From: Rhynchosporium graminicola | Lineage: Eukaryota; Ascomycota; Leotiomycetes; Helotiales; Ploettnerulaceae | Direction: 5' to 3' | DNA: 64,000 nt | Assembly (NCBI GenBank): GCA_900074885.1 | Contig: FJUW01000012.1 | Span: forward strand, 62,001-126,000 | Part shown: positions 23,932 through 33,810 of the stretch, piece by piece | Numbering within the stretch: position 1 is the stretch's first letter | Layout: the number at the start of each line of letters is the position of its first letter | Program-made: the position numbers and the translations under genes | Notes under the pieces: generated by a model | What the model saw: only the letters and a program-made list of their open reading frames with translations | Told to the model about the DNA's origin: nothing | Database searches by the model: none

Positions 23932-25304
23932 GTTTGCGGTGGTTGTGATGTAAAGCGCCGAGCTGCTAGAATGGGAGTGTCGTTAATGAAGGCGATGCAT
24001 GGAGAATGGAGGAAGAATCGAAGCAGATGTGCTCCCTAGAAGGATGACAGAGGGAAAGAGAAAGCTGTGAATGGAATGTGAAACGCAATTCCAATGAGGC
24101 GAGAATAGTGCTATAATTGGTAGAGATGAAATCTAGTCAAAAAATACACGCTCTGAGTCTGGGTAACAACTCTGGTTACATTGATACCAAGTAAATTGCT
24201 TTGCGTTGCGCTGCTTTGCTTTGCTTTGCCTTGCCAGTCTTGGCTCAGACCAGACCATACCATACCAGATCCGAACGATCTTGATCAGACAACCATTACC
24301 TACACTAGTGAGGCATCTGATTCAAAAACGCCGTGCCGCGTGCCGTGACGTGACAATATTGTATTAATACGACCTCCATGTCGCCACTGTCTGCCAGGAA
24401 TGAAAAAGTTCTAGTCCAGCCCAGTCCAGCCTGAGGACACCAAAGCCTTGGCGGGTCCCCCAAGACCGAGACCGAGGATATGATTGGTTGCATCTGACTC
24501 ATCCCGCCCCGCTGCCGTACCTGCATGCATGGATGACAATGGGGAACAAACAGGAAACTCAAAAGTAGCACACCATTGGTACCAAGGGGCGAATCCTGGA
24601 GAGTTCCTGATCACTGGTTTCCGGCGCCGACTTCGTTTCCTGCTTTCATGTTCGCGAGGTCATCTTCTCTGACAGATTTCAAACAACAACATATCATTCT
24701 CATCTGGCCACGCCTCCTCGCTAGGAGACTTTGCTCCGATTTATTTTGGCCCTTGAGGTGGTCAATCCATACAAGTACCATACATATCTCGGTAAAGGGT
24801 CTATCTCACATGGCATTGCCACCCAAGCGCCGCAGTTTTCAGCTGAACCACATCTTTCCGTCATCTGATGCTGGAATTCCGATCATAAGTTTCACAAGAT
24901 GGACAATGAATAATATACACTGCGGCTTCACGACCAACTCCTCCAATTCTTATGAAGCATTTCATTGATGGATGCAAAAAGTTAGACATGTAAAGCTGCT
25001 ATCTATTTACTATTGCATCGTGGTGAGACTCAATACTCGGTGCTTAAGCCATTTGCATCAGCAAATAACTATATAAACATCAAAAGCACCACTAAACCAT
25101 CAAGATCTATACTAATACCTCAATAGTGAGACTGCTCACACGTCCCCACTCACAAACTTCGCGTTTTGGAAAAAAGGAAGAAAAAAAAGTATCTTTCCGA
25201 GCAGGTCCATGGACAGCCCAAGAATCCATGACCTGTCAATCGCATCAATCTTGCTCCTGGTACAGTTTTGCAAACAAGATGCGCCTTTTCTTCCCCTCAG
25301 GCGT
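23932..25304. other. Intergenic: glucosyltransferase promoter and 3' region of next minus gene
   Basis: 1.4 kb without a supported gene. It includes an imperfect TTTGC microsatellite at about 24197-24236 and an A-rich run near 25167-25190. Short open frames here look random. Confidence 0.55.
24197..24236. repeat. Imperfect TTTGC/TTGCG microsatellite
   Basis: Reads as runs of GCTTTGC and GCGTTGC units upstream of the glucosyltransferase gene. No function is inferred. Confidence 0.6.
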
Positions 25305-27282
25305 CTAGTTTCTTCTCCCAACGCGCCAATCATCAGGCTCAGGAGTCCGCCGCAAGCTACCACCATCATTTTGGGCATCACGCGATCCCCAGAGTCGAGT
25401 CCCAGCGTTGTTGAATCTTACACCTTCAATCCAGCTCTGCTCCTCATCACCATTTTCTCTTCCGCCATAAAGTCCCTGGAAACCACCTTGCACCAGGCCA
25501 ACGGGAGATGCTGAGCGACCGCCTCTGAGCGGGGTATATGCTGGCACTCGACGCTGCCGGGGCATGCTTTGTTGTAGCGTCTCTAAATCATTAATATCAG
25601 CACTCAGACCTCGCCTCGCAGCAGCTCTGGTGACTGGTGCGGTGTAAGAAGGATGGTATCGAGATTGGTGTCTTGATTCTGGAAGGTTGGCCGGAGTCTG
25701 AGGTTGTAGATCTGGCGATTCGGCGTCATTGTATACCCGATACACTCTGGATGGGGTTGTAGGCTCTATATTTGCAGAAGCGCGACGGCTCTGGTCTTGG
25801 CGAGGCGTAGGGGATGGGGATGGGGATGGCGAAGTTGGCTGAGGTGACCCCTGGCGGCTGAAAGGTGATCGAGTTCTGTAGATACTAATAGCTCTGTTGA
25901 CAATAGTGACTGGATTGAATCTGGAACCAGACTTAATCAGTTAGCTTTTCGCCATTGACCGCCGCTGGCCTGGTCAACACTCACAGGCGAGCCTGCCTGA
26001 ATAGCATGGTGCTCTACTATTGCTTGGCTAGAGCGGCGACTGGGGCTTCTTGCGTCGGCCAGGGTTCTGCTTGAAGTTGTAGAGAAACTAATGGGGCTAG
26101 TGGAGGGATAGCTGGTAAAATGTTCTCGGGCAGGCGAGTGAGGTAGAGAATTCGCTCTCGATGCGCTCCGTGAAACTGTCGAGAATGGCGGTGGCAGTGC
26201 AAATGGAATCGATGAAGACTCAATGTTTTTGTCCCAATCGTTATCCTCCTCATCGTCTTCGTTCGCATCGATTACTATTGACTCGCCCTCCCCGACAACA
26301 TCTGGCGTCGCCGAAATCCGGTAGGAATCCGAAGAAGCCGTTCTGGAGCTATGCAATGACGAGCCTCTTAAGTCTTCGCTCAGGTTGATGCGATCAGTAG
26401 TTTCAGCTCTTCCATCCGTAGAGCTTGACACTGCTCGCTCTTGCTCGTATGCTGCACTTGATCTTTCGGATGAATCGAAAGAGAAACTGTTTGTCTGATG
26501 CCTGTAAGCTCGTGTTGTGATTCGTGTGGTTATCCTTGAGGGCCTTCGTGCAGGTTGGGAGAATATGATGCCAGGTGTGTTGTGAGTAGCTACACGGGAA
26601 GCGACTCGAGGCGTCAGTCCCGAAGTTGGACGTCGTTCTGGTGAAGTCGATGCATTCTGAGATACGTATAGAGGCGAGCGTGGCAGGTGAGTCCGGGAAC
26701 GGAATCTACTCGATGAAGGAATCTGCAAGATCTGCGGTGTGGAGGCATCATTTGGGGCTATATGCGATCAGCATGTCTACGTTTCAATCCTGTGGGGAGC
26801 AAACTGTGAGGAGTGTAGTCTGCAAAACTTGGGCTGCTAGTTTCGACGAAACCGCCATAATAGAAATCATGTTTCGAAATGGAGACTGGCCGTGGTGTTC
26901 CGTGCATTAGATTTTCAGGCGAACGCTCGAATCCTACGTTGTTGGTCGCATGATCTTCTTCTTCCAGAGTATCTTCAAAAGAATTCGTCGACTCGTGCGA
27001 AGGGGATTCGGGGTCGTATTCATCGGGAATGTCTAAGGCTTGCTTGCCTGTACATGGCTCATGATGACATATTTCATCTTGATCCTGTCCCTGCCCTACT
27101 TTGTTTTTGTCATGATCATATGAGCCAGGTTGAGATCTGACAGTAATACGAGCAAGTCGTTCATTGAGTTTGTCTGTCTCGATGACTCGTTCTTTATCTC
27201 TGCCTCGTGTTTGCAGGCGTTTTTCATGATCCAGCAAGTCGCTACGACCCAAGACGATTGTGGTCGCTGGCAGGCGGATCAT
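25305..27282 (-). CDS. Disordered serine/arginine-rich protein of unknown function
   Basis: Not recognised as a named family. Three open stretches in different frames on the minus strand fit one gene of about 600 residues. It begins MIRLPATTIVLGRSDLLDHE (ATG at 27282; a same-frame upstream ATG at 27339 is possible). The first exon is acidic/polar, the second is rich in S, R and T with an acidic cluster (ANEDDEEDNDWDKN), and the last has P/S repeats (SPSPSPSPTP) and ends DDWRVGRRN. Junction 1 is either a 47-nt intron (26758-26804, CTGAT branch, weak donor GTTTGC) or a frame break. Junction 2 is uncertain: the strong donor GTGAGT at 25984 needs acceptor 25851, while a weaker donor at 25980 pairs with 25910. 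No domain is visible; nuclear or scaffold roles would be guesses. Confidence 0.6.
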
Positions 27283-28776
27283 GACGACCACACCCTTTGT
27301 TAAATGGAAATAGAGGTTTGTGGAATGAGAGAGGAGCAAGATAGATAAAATGAAAGGCGCAAAGGAAAATAGAAGTCATTGTAGGATTGCGAATCTCGCT
27401 CCTGCCGTGACCGGACTCTACTCTAGGAAGGATCGAAGGGGTTCATCTAAACGTCTCTCTTCCAAATGTGTAGCTCAGTTGATGGATTCTTTCGAATGCG
27501 AGTTTTAAGTCATAATGACTTCGACATCCACTCTTCACCAGAGCATATTATGAAGAAATGATTGATAACTATGATAACGGAGACATCGCCTCCCAGAAGA
27601 ATGGTCAACTGGCCCGAGAGATAGGGAGTACCTTTCCAACTTGCACGAGATGACCTATGTTTGGTTTCCATCCAGACTTCTGCACTTGGACCAGACAAAG
27701 GATCTGCTGATTGCTAAACCAAATCCAAAAAGTCTTCGGTGACCGACACTTAAGAAAAGCCGGTACATAGGTATTGAATCGGATAGCAGAAGATAGCAAA
27801 GAGGATGCAGATAGACGAATATAGAATAGGTGCGTAGTGTTTTGCAGAATAAGTCAATGACTACAGAGTCAATTTCTATCATGAAGAAAAGGAGAGATGA
27901 AAGCCATAGTTAGGTAGCTGGCGATCTACAGCCTTGTCTCCGAATTCTACGGCATTTCGCCGCAGCTTAATATAGCTTGTGTCACGTCCGTCTCATCTCA
28001 TTTGAAGCACAAGGTTTTGTTTTCTCCGATAGCAAATTTACAATGCAGGTAAGGTATAAGTAGTACCAGTCTAGCGAAGCTGTTTTGAATGAACCTGTAA
28101 GTGAGCTCGAGCTCGGACTATTATTTATTACCTAGGTAATTAATGGCTGCGGTGCTAGCCTCAACGGGCCACGCCTCAAGTCACTTGCTCAGGGGAGCTT
28201 AGGTAGAGTACAATACGTACGGTTACGGTGCAGTGCAGTATTACCTATACAGTCTAAGTGTACCTAGGCAGTTATTAGAGATTACGTTACGGTTGCGGGT
28301 ACCTCATAGCATTGCGACTTTGACTTCCAAGGTTCAGGATCAAGGTTAAGATCGTATTCCAAAGTGAAAGTGAAATCCAAAGTCAAAGTCACAATCGAAG
28401 GTTAACTGTTATGTTGACCAGGAGAGAATCAGAATTACTGAGGTACCGCCTGCAGCGACGCAATCGGTCCACTGCCACTAATACTCGTACTCCGCTACTG
28501 CCATGCCAGTGAGGTAGCTGTTTTCCAGCCTACCTGCAATCAACAATCAACAATCCACTCTGAAGCCGCGAGGCATCAGCCCTGCCTCCTTTCCTTTCCC
28601 TTCCTGCTTCCGCCGCAGTCTGCAGACAACCGTCACACACGGGGATGCCACGGTGATTCATCAAGGATAAGGGACGCGGCCCACTGCCACCACATCTGTC
28701 TACTGTAGTACCTACAGAACACAGCAGGACTGCGGAACGCAGAGCAGGACAGGGCAGGACAGGACAGGAGAGCAAG
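27283..28776. other. Divergent intergenic region upstream of PKH1-type kinase
   Basis: 1.5 kb between divergent genes. It holds a 14-bp palindrome ATTACCTAGGTAAT (28127-28140), a second TACCTAGG at 28261, clustered GGTTACGGT/GTTACGGTT-like sequence near 28220-28300, and repeated CAAAGT(G/C)AAAGT near 28360-28390. Just before the kinase ATG are GGCAGGACA-like repeats (28746-28770). No gene recognised. Confidence 0.55.
28127..28140. promoter_or_regulatory. Palindrome ATTACCTAGGTAAT
   Basis: Perfect 14-base palindrome centred on CCTAGG, in the divergent promoter region of the PKH1-type kinase gene. Similar TACCTAGGTA or CTAGGTACCTAG sequences lie near other promoters in this window. The binding factor is unknown. 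Confidence 0.4.
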
Positions 28777-31536
28777 ATGGCCCAGAACGATTTAAGCCTT
28801 GGTCCTCTGCGACTAACAAACCCTGATGAAGCGTCTCCCGGCATATCTCGAGATGTGCCTCTGAACTCATACCTGGAGCCGTCACAAGCATCCGACGAGA
28901 CCCCGGTCCAGATATCTAATTCGAGAGACGCCCGTTCATCACCAGACCCACAAACCCAAAACCGACGGCATTCGATATTCAATCTCCTACGCAGAGGAGA
29001 ATCAGAGGGCACTTCTCCTCCACGAAACGCTTCTCGAGGTTCCGAACCGAAGACTGCGAATACTCGATCCGAATCCAGCGGCAGCGAATCGTTCGTTTCT
29101 CACAAGGATCCGTTGGCTAGATCCGCCGCGGCCAAAGCATACCGCCAAAGTATGCCTTCGAACCACCAGGCGCAACAGCAAGCACAGTTTCCTCCATATC
29201 AAGCGGGTGCGATGCAGAATGGCAATAGAGGTTACCCTCCTCCAGGGCCTGGGAGACCTGTTTCGGGAATATATTCAGCTCAACCACCTTCAGGTGCCAT
29301 GCCTTCTCGCGAATACGGTTCACAAAGATTACGGACTGAGTCTTCGAAATTACCCATTACGGGTGTACCATCAAGAAGTGATTCGAGGGCGGCTGCCGCA
29401 GCTATGCAAGCCGGCGTTCCTTCCCGGGAACCAAGCCATAGAGAGCGGGCATACAGTTCGAACAATCCTATACCGGCTGGCAATGCACCAGCACCACCGA
29501 GGAGAAGCTCGAGGGGCATGGGAGGAGGGCATACCGACAGTACTCCTGGCGGCTCTAGCTCATCTGCCCCGAGATATGATTTAGATGGGATTCTTGTGCC
29601 TAGTAATGAGGAGTGGAAAGATAAGGGTGCAGCTGTCGGAGTTCGGGAGGAGTATGATGCCAATGGGAAATTAGTTCTAAGACAGGTCAAGAAAGGGGTT
29701 AGAGATTTCGCATTTGGTCGGAACTTAGGAGAGGGATCGTATAGCACGGTGGTACTGGCAACAGACAGGCAAACCCTAAAGGAATACGCGGTCAAAATCC
29801 TTGACAAGAAGCACATCATCAAGGAGAAAAAGATCAAATACGTTAACATCGAAAAAGACACACTCAACCGGCTGATAGAGCATCCGGGGATTATTCGATT
29901 ATATTACACATTTCAAGATAGCTCGTCACTCTACTACGTCCTGGATGTGGCCAGTGGTGGTGAGCTTCTAGGGGTTTTGAAGAAAATAGGCTCTTTTGAC
30001 GAGGAGTGTACAAAATTTTATGGCGCTCAGATTCTCGATGCCATCGAGCATATGCACAACAGGGGTGTCATTCATCGAGATTTAAAACCGGAAAATGTGC
30101 TTTTGGATGACCAGATGCATGTCAAAATTACTGACTTTGGAACGGCCAAATTACTTCCGGATCCAAGGATACCAAAGGATCCAACGAAACCGTACGACTT
30201 TGCTGCAGAAGAAGAGGAGTCAACCAGAGCTCGTTCCTTTGTTGGCACAGCAGAGTACGTTAGCCCTGAACTGCTGACGGATAAGAACGCATGCAAGGCT
30301 AGTGATCTTTGGGCATTTGGCTGCATTATATATCAGCTCTTGTCAGGCAGACCTCCGTTCAAGGCCAGTAATGAGTATCAAACGTTCCAGAAGATTGTCG
30401 GGTTGGACTACCAATTTCCTCCCGGATTTCCATCAGCTGCGAGAGACCTGGTGGAAAGACTCTTGGTACTCGATCCACAAAGGCGGCTCTCGATTGAGCA
30501 TATCAAAAACCACGAGTTTTTCGATGGAGTACAGTTTGGTCGAGGGCTGTGGAGGATGAAGGCACCAAGATTGAAGCCCTATATCCCACCGACGCAGGAG
30601 CCGAATTTAATAAAGCTGAACGGCGGCGGTGTTAATAGTGGCGCTGTTAGTGCCGGTAGTGGTTATTCGAGTGTACCCCAACCCATTTCGACTTCGCGAG
30701 CAGGTCCAAATTCATCAAATGGAAGTTCAAGACCGCAACCGAGGGTCATTACCGAGCTCCCTCCACCCACGCAACTTGATATTGAATGGTCACCTGTACT
30801 AACCAGAAACAACGAGCGAATCTTGAAACTGGGCAATCTGATGGTCTTATCAGCTCCTCTGCCTAATAGCCCTAACTCTCGAAATGGTGAGCATGAACCT
30901 CACGAGAAGAGCAAGCTATCGAGATTCTTCGGTGGTAGCACAACCAAGAAGAGACAAAGACTTGTAATGGTCACTTCAAGCGCCCGAATTATACTCGCTG
31001 CTGCAGGGGGAGACGAGAAGAAGACAAAATCGGAGATATCGCTATTAGCCTCAGAGTGCTCTTGGAGGACACATATAGATTCAAAAGGTCAAGAACTATG
31101 GTGTGTAAACACGGTATGTTCCCTCAGTTTCTTGGGATATCACAAGCCTAATAATTTCCAGCGTGGCACACATTATACTTTCGAAGACTCCAAATCATCT
31201 GTCACTACAGGCGACCCTTCGAAAAGCTCGGCCCAAGAATGGATCGAGTCCATTGAGCGTGCCAAAGACATGGCCCTCTCCCAAAACATGGGCGGCTCTT
31301 ACAACAGCGAAACTGGGTTCGACATGGGTTCCTCAGTTTCTAGCCCTAGCAGCACAATCCATGGAACTTCCGTTTACCCTGAAGGATTCAGCATAACAGA
31401 CCGAGCAGGACGAAACCATCTCACCAAGAGCCAAGCAAGTCTGGGCGGCGAGGATACCAGCGACAAGGCTACTATGAAGAAAAGCCACCGTTTTAGCAAA
31501 AGGCAGTCCAAAAACGGACTCTCCACACCGTTCTGA
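28777..31536 (+). CDS. PKH1: PDK1-type protein kinase (Pkh1/2 homolog)
   Basis: Master AGC-kinase activator of the PDK1 family, acting in sphingolipid/long-chain-base signalling and cell integrity by phosphorylating activation loops of other AGC kinases. Predicted exons 28777-31113 and 31162-31536 give 903 residues. About 300 disordered N-terminal residues precede the kinase domain (about 308-580). In it are the glycine loop GRNLGEGSYSTV, catalytic lysine in YAVKILDK, HRDLKPENVLL, and ITDFGTAKLL near 450. YTFQDSSSLYYVLDVASGGEL fits PDK1. The C-terminal PH-like domain includes GNLMVLSAPL, RLVMVTSSARIILAA and ELWCVNTRGTHYTFED. A 48-nt segment (31114-31161; GTATGT donor, CCTAAT branch, CCAG acceptor) is in frame and stop-free; removing it restores the PH strand. 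If it is kept, the protein has 919 residues. Confidence 0.93.
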   Translation: MAQNDLSLGPLRLTNPDEASPGISRDVPLNSYLEPSQASDETPVQISNSRDARSSPDPQTQNRRHSIFNLLRRGESEGTSPPRNASRGSEPKTANTRSESSGSESFVSHKDPLARSAAAKAYRQSMPSNHQAQQQAQFPPYQAGAMQNGNRGYPPPGPGRPVSGIYSAQPPSGAMPSREYGSQRLRTESSKLPITGVPSRSDSRAAAAAMQAGVPSREPSHRERAYSSNNPIPAGNAPAPPRRSSRGMGGGHTDSTPGGSSSSAPRYDLDGILVPSNEEWKDKGAAVGVREEYDANGKLVLRQVKKGVRDFAFGRNLGEGSYSTVVLATDRQTLKEYAVKILDKKHIIKEKKIKYVNIEKDTLNRLIEHPGIIRLYYTFQDSSSLYYVLDVASGGELLGVLKKIGSFDEECTKFYGAQILDAIEHMHNRGVIHRDLKPENVLLDDQMHVKITDFGTAKLLPDPRIPKDPTKPYDFAAEEEESTRARSFVGTAEYVSPELLTDKNACKASDLWAFGCIIYQLLSGRPPFKASNEYQTFQKIVGLDYQFPPGFPSAARDLVERLLVLDPQRRLSIEHIKNHEFFDGVQFGRGLWRMKAPRLKPYIPPTQEPNLIKLNGGGVNSGAVSAGSGYSSVPQPISTSRAGPNSSNGSSRPQPRVITELPPPTQLDIEWSPVLTRNNERILKLGNLMVLSAPLPNSPNSRNGEHEPHEKSKLSRFFGGSTTKKRQRLVMVTSSARIILAAAGGDEKKTKSEISLLASECSWRTHIDSKGQELWCVNTVCSLSFLGYHKPNNFQRGTHYTFEDSKSSVTTGDPSKSSAQEWIESIERAKDMALSQNMGGSYNSETGFDMGSSVSSPSSTIHGTSVYPEGFSITDRAGRNHLTKSQASLGGEDTSDKATMKKSHRFSKRQSKNGLSTPF

Positions 31537-32500
31537 AAAGCCATGTTTGGCTACCAATATTTAATACCACGCAGGAACATACGGAGCAGCATGGGCTACA
31601 GATATTTCTTTTGTTGAGCATTTGGGAGCGCGGCGTTGGTCATCCTTCCTCGGTTGCACTTCATGCATTTCTTCATACCCTTAATGACAGGGCATATTAC
31701 GCGTTCTCAAGCGTCCTCTGTTCCCTTCTATAATGCTCAACGATATGCCCTCACCTAAAACGTGTAGGCCACTCATGGTCAAGTCAAGTTCGACGCTTAG
31801 CAAAGCTTCGGGTGACGGCACTTTGCGAATATCGCATTTGATCTTTACCTGCATAACACAAGCAATGATGTTCGGCTGGCTTTTGGCTAAGAGAATCTGC
31901 GGCAGTGATTCGTTTATAGGGGCGGCTGGTTGGTTGGTAGACTAGGTATTTGATTGCACTGCGTCTGCTTGTCCCCCCTAATCTCCTTGTTGAAGAGGGA
32001 CATGAGGGGTGTTGGCTCGAGGCGTGGAGTTGTGGATGTGTATAATAGTTGTCAGATAATGGTGCTAGTAACAGAGAGTGAAGTTTATCTTCTTCCATCT
32101 AATTTAATCTTCGCAGAAAGTTCTCATTCTCGTCTGCTTCGAGCGGGAGAGAGCTTCATCGGCGACAAGATCAGCCTCAAATTGATATCCGGCCGTTCCC
32201 CTCCTCTCATACGTCACAACAGCTTACTTCTCCACATTTACATGTCACTACATGCATATCCAGGTAGTACAAAGATACATAGAGATCAATCGTCCTCTCT
32301 CATATATCAAGACTCTTGGTTTCTCAGTCCTTCACCAAAGTTCTCAGCTCAACATCTCACCATTCAAATCCAATATCAAAGTCTCACTTCCAGCGTCGTT
32401 AATTAACAAAGGCTTTCAAATCCACTCGCTCTTCCAGACCACCCCTCCTGAAAAGTAATAAATCCCTTCCCGCACACCACTATCTACAAAATCCATTAAA
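31537..32500. other. Intergenic: kinase 3' region and SDR promoter
   Basis: No supported gene. A TACGTCAC (CRE-like half site) lies near 32209. The last 200 bases before the SDR start are pyrimidine-rich, as is usual for ascomycete promoters. Confidence 0.5.
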
Positions 32501-33576
32501 ATGTCATCACAATCCCTCAACCCCGTCTTCGCCTCAGGAAACTTAGCCGTGATCACCGGCGGCGCATCAGGTATTGGCTTAGCATTGGCGACGAAATGCG
32601 CCAGCTACGGCATGAACGTTATGATAGTCGACAATAACGCTTCGAATCTTTCGGAAGCTAAGAAGGCGATCAAGGGAAATGTCGAGACGGTTGAAATGGA
32701 TGTTGCACGGATTGAGGATTTTGAGAATTTGAAGGCATGTGTGCTTTTACTATCTTGTTTATTTTATCCTCGAGGTTTGTTTCGCGGTGTATTCTGATTT
32801 CGATTTGACCTAGTCTTTCATATGACAAGGACATGTGAGAGGGCGATATACGATGAAGAATAAATGAGGCATGAAATCTGAATTACGCAATATCATCCTC
32901 ATCGAACCCGACTTTGCTAACTTCCCGCCACCAGAGCAAAATCACCGAATCGCACAACGGGAACATCTCTCTCCTCGCTCTCAACGCCGGAATCGGCCTG
33001 AAAAGCGACTGGACAGACACAGCCTACTTCCACAGAATCATGGATGTGAACCTCTTCGGCGTAATCCACGGTCTGAACACCCTCCTCCCACTCACCACCG
33101 CAAAAGCAAGCTCCACTTCACCATCAAGTATAATAATCACAGGCTCCAAACAAGGAATCACCAACCCACCAGGGAATCCAGCATACAACGCCTCGAAAGC
33201 AGCCGTAAAAGCACTAGCTGAACATCTCTCTTACGACCTTGCTAATTCCTCTCCTGATACCAGCGTGCATCTCCTAGTGCCAGGATGGACATTCACCGGT
33301 CTATCCGGAAAGCAGCCTTTCGCAAAGGAGGGAGAGAAGAAAGGGAAGCCTGAGGGTGCGTGGAGTTCTGAGCAGGTAGTGGAGTTTCTGGAGAAGAAGA
33401 TGCAGGAGGGCAAGTTTTATGTGCTGTGTCCGGATAATGATGTGAGCGAGGAGATGGACCGAAAGAGGATGCTTTGGACCGCGAACGATGCTGTTATGGG
33501 TAGGCCGCCGCTCACGAGATGGAGGGAGGAGTATAAGGAGGAGGCAAAGGCCTGGATGAGTAATGTTAAGATCTAG
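32501..33576 (+). CDS. Short-chain dehydrogenase/reductase
   Basis: NAD(P)-dependent oxidoreductase of the classical SDR family; substrate unknown. Exon 1 starts at 32501 and exon 2 runs 32935-33576, giving about 293 residues. The cofactor motif TGGASGIG is at about residues 19-26, with an acidic residue after the second strand (VMIVDNN) that suggests NAD(H) preference. NAG is present (LALNAGIG). The catalytic serine is in SIIITGSKQG and the YxxxK pair is in AYNASKAA near 165. The intron is long for this window. Its donor may be GTGCTT at 32741 (194 nt) or a GC donor at 32735 (AAG|GCATGT, 200 nt); both keep phase, and they differ by two residues. It lies convergent with SNF12 across 234 bases. 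Confidence 0.87.
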
Positions 33577-33810
33577 ATAGTGGTGATAGCTGCGTCCAAG
33601 GAGGTGGATTCTGATTCGTGCTGATCGACGCTCCTGGGCCGAGTCTTTCGCTTGATTCATAAGACACCTTGAAGAATAGACGAGGTAACGATCAAGTAGA
33701 TGTATAAGTCTTCTAGGTATTGTCTTACTCCCAAATTTGATACAGTAAAGTACACTATGTTTCCTGCTAGTCCTCCCTAGACGCCTCATTCGCCAACATA
33801 CCAACCCAAA

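Noticed and set aside
29280..29867. 195-codon minus-strand frame
   Set aside because: Antisense to the PKH1-type kinase N-terminus; low-complexity shadow.
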